Shown here piece after piece: positions 14,619 through 15,231 of a DNA stretch of 15,231 nucleotides. The stretch's first letter is position 1; every line of letters starts with the position of its first letter. The stretch comes from Cymbomonas tetramitiformis (taxonomy: Eukaryota; Chlorophyta; Pyramimonadophyceae; Pyramimonadales; Pyramimonadaceae): positions 1 to 15,231 of the forward strand of contig LGRX02015477.1 of assembly GCA_001247695.2 (NCBI GenBank), read 5' to 3'. The notes below the pieces were generated by a model, which worked only from the letters and a program-made list of their open reading frames with translations, did not search any database and was not told the origin of the DNA. Position numbers and translations under genes: made by a program.

Positions 14619-15231
14619 CAAGCTTTTTCCTCATAATTCCTTTTAAAGTCGCTTAACATTGTTTTTTCTTCGGATACATGTGTTTGATATTGCCACGACG
14701 CCGCGATATATTATGAAACGTAAATAAATAGGGTATCCACGTGTTCGCAATCTCAAGAGGAAATTATATATGTATACATAAATGCGAAAATATAACTATA
14801 TCCCATCACAATTTTACGTTTTCTGGAATTTATATGCTTTAAAACCACTATTTTGAGTGCTTAACACCGGCTTAACACTGTAGTTCCGATCCACGGACAG
14901 TTCCGATTGACGGCCATCTACCTCTATCGAGCAGATAGACCTAGCAGTAGATGAGTTGGCGTGTCACGACCTGAAACTGTGAGCGCGGCTCATGTCACCG
15001 AGCAGATCGAACTAATTCAGAAAACTACCTCCGAGGTATGAATGTCGTGAACCTGTCCGCTCGTCCGCCGGCAAAACCGTGCGTATAATTTTCTACAGGC
15101 GTATGCGTCAAGCGATCGCCCGAGGAGTTCTCCCGAATATTTATACCCTATCGTTAAACAGCGTACAAATACGTATAAATATTATTTCGGCTGATCGGTA
15201 ATAAATATATTCATATATTTATATGATTAAT
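14619..15231. other. AT-rich flank with nothing identified
   Basis: No frame, RNA gene or repeat that I can support. Small local iterations only: GCTTAACAC twice near 14859-14878, and TTCCGAT twice near 14883-14908. Confidence 0.5.

Overview
This is eukaryotic nuclear DNA made almost entirely of nested mobile elements. I found no ordinary host gene, tRNA, rRNA or CRISPR array. The lineage cannot be fixed from this window. The non-repeat stretches are AT-rich with many CpGs, a style I associate with some insect (for example hymenopteran) genomes, but this is only a guess. The element coding regions are GC-rich and stand out from their surroundings.

Layout, left to right. 1-417: degenerate short repeats. 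418-535 and 6433-6550: an identical 118-bp direct repeat. 535-6242 and 7161-9338: two copies of one ~2.18-kb foldback-type DNA element. Its inverted repeats are about 690 bp long, its core is an array of 183-bp tandem repeats, and it is full of hairpins and cloverleaf-like junctions; I see no transposase. Copy 1 was split by an LTR retrotransposon, E1 (1948-5479, 5-bp target duplication TACTT). Copy 2 keeps the uninterrupted site (8566-8570), so it is a natural empty-site control.

9431-14602 is a Harbinger-like inverted-repeat element, about 0.67 kb once its inserts are removed. A second LTR retrotransposon, E2 (9542-14037, minus strand, target duplication ATTAA), lies inside it. E2's gag gene is itself split by a 1,148-bp DNA element (11279-12426, 8-bp target duplication TCAGGGAG). 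The order of insertion is therefore readable: Harbinger-like element, then E2, then the 1.15-kb element; and separately foldback element, then E1.

E1 and E2 are diverged members of one family of gag-only LTR retrotransposons. Each encodes a long Gag with a capsid-like region, a coiled coil, a widely spaced CCHC zinc knuckle, and a C-terminal G-C-G-[KR]-P-P-x-G-F motif followed by a transmembrane segment. Neither has protease, reverse transcriptase, RNase H or integrase, so both must use an autonomous partner in trans. Near-identical LTRs show recent movement. They share a conserved 21-bp leader motif holding a four-codon upstream ORF (stop included), and a CACCACC/GGTGGTG hairpin that abuts the 3' LTR where a polypurine tract is expected. 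This family, with its membrane-segment Gag and shared cis signals, is the most likely undescribed system in the window. The structured foldback element is the second candidate. 14619-15231 holds nothing I can name.
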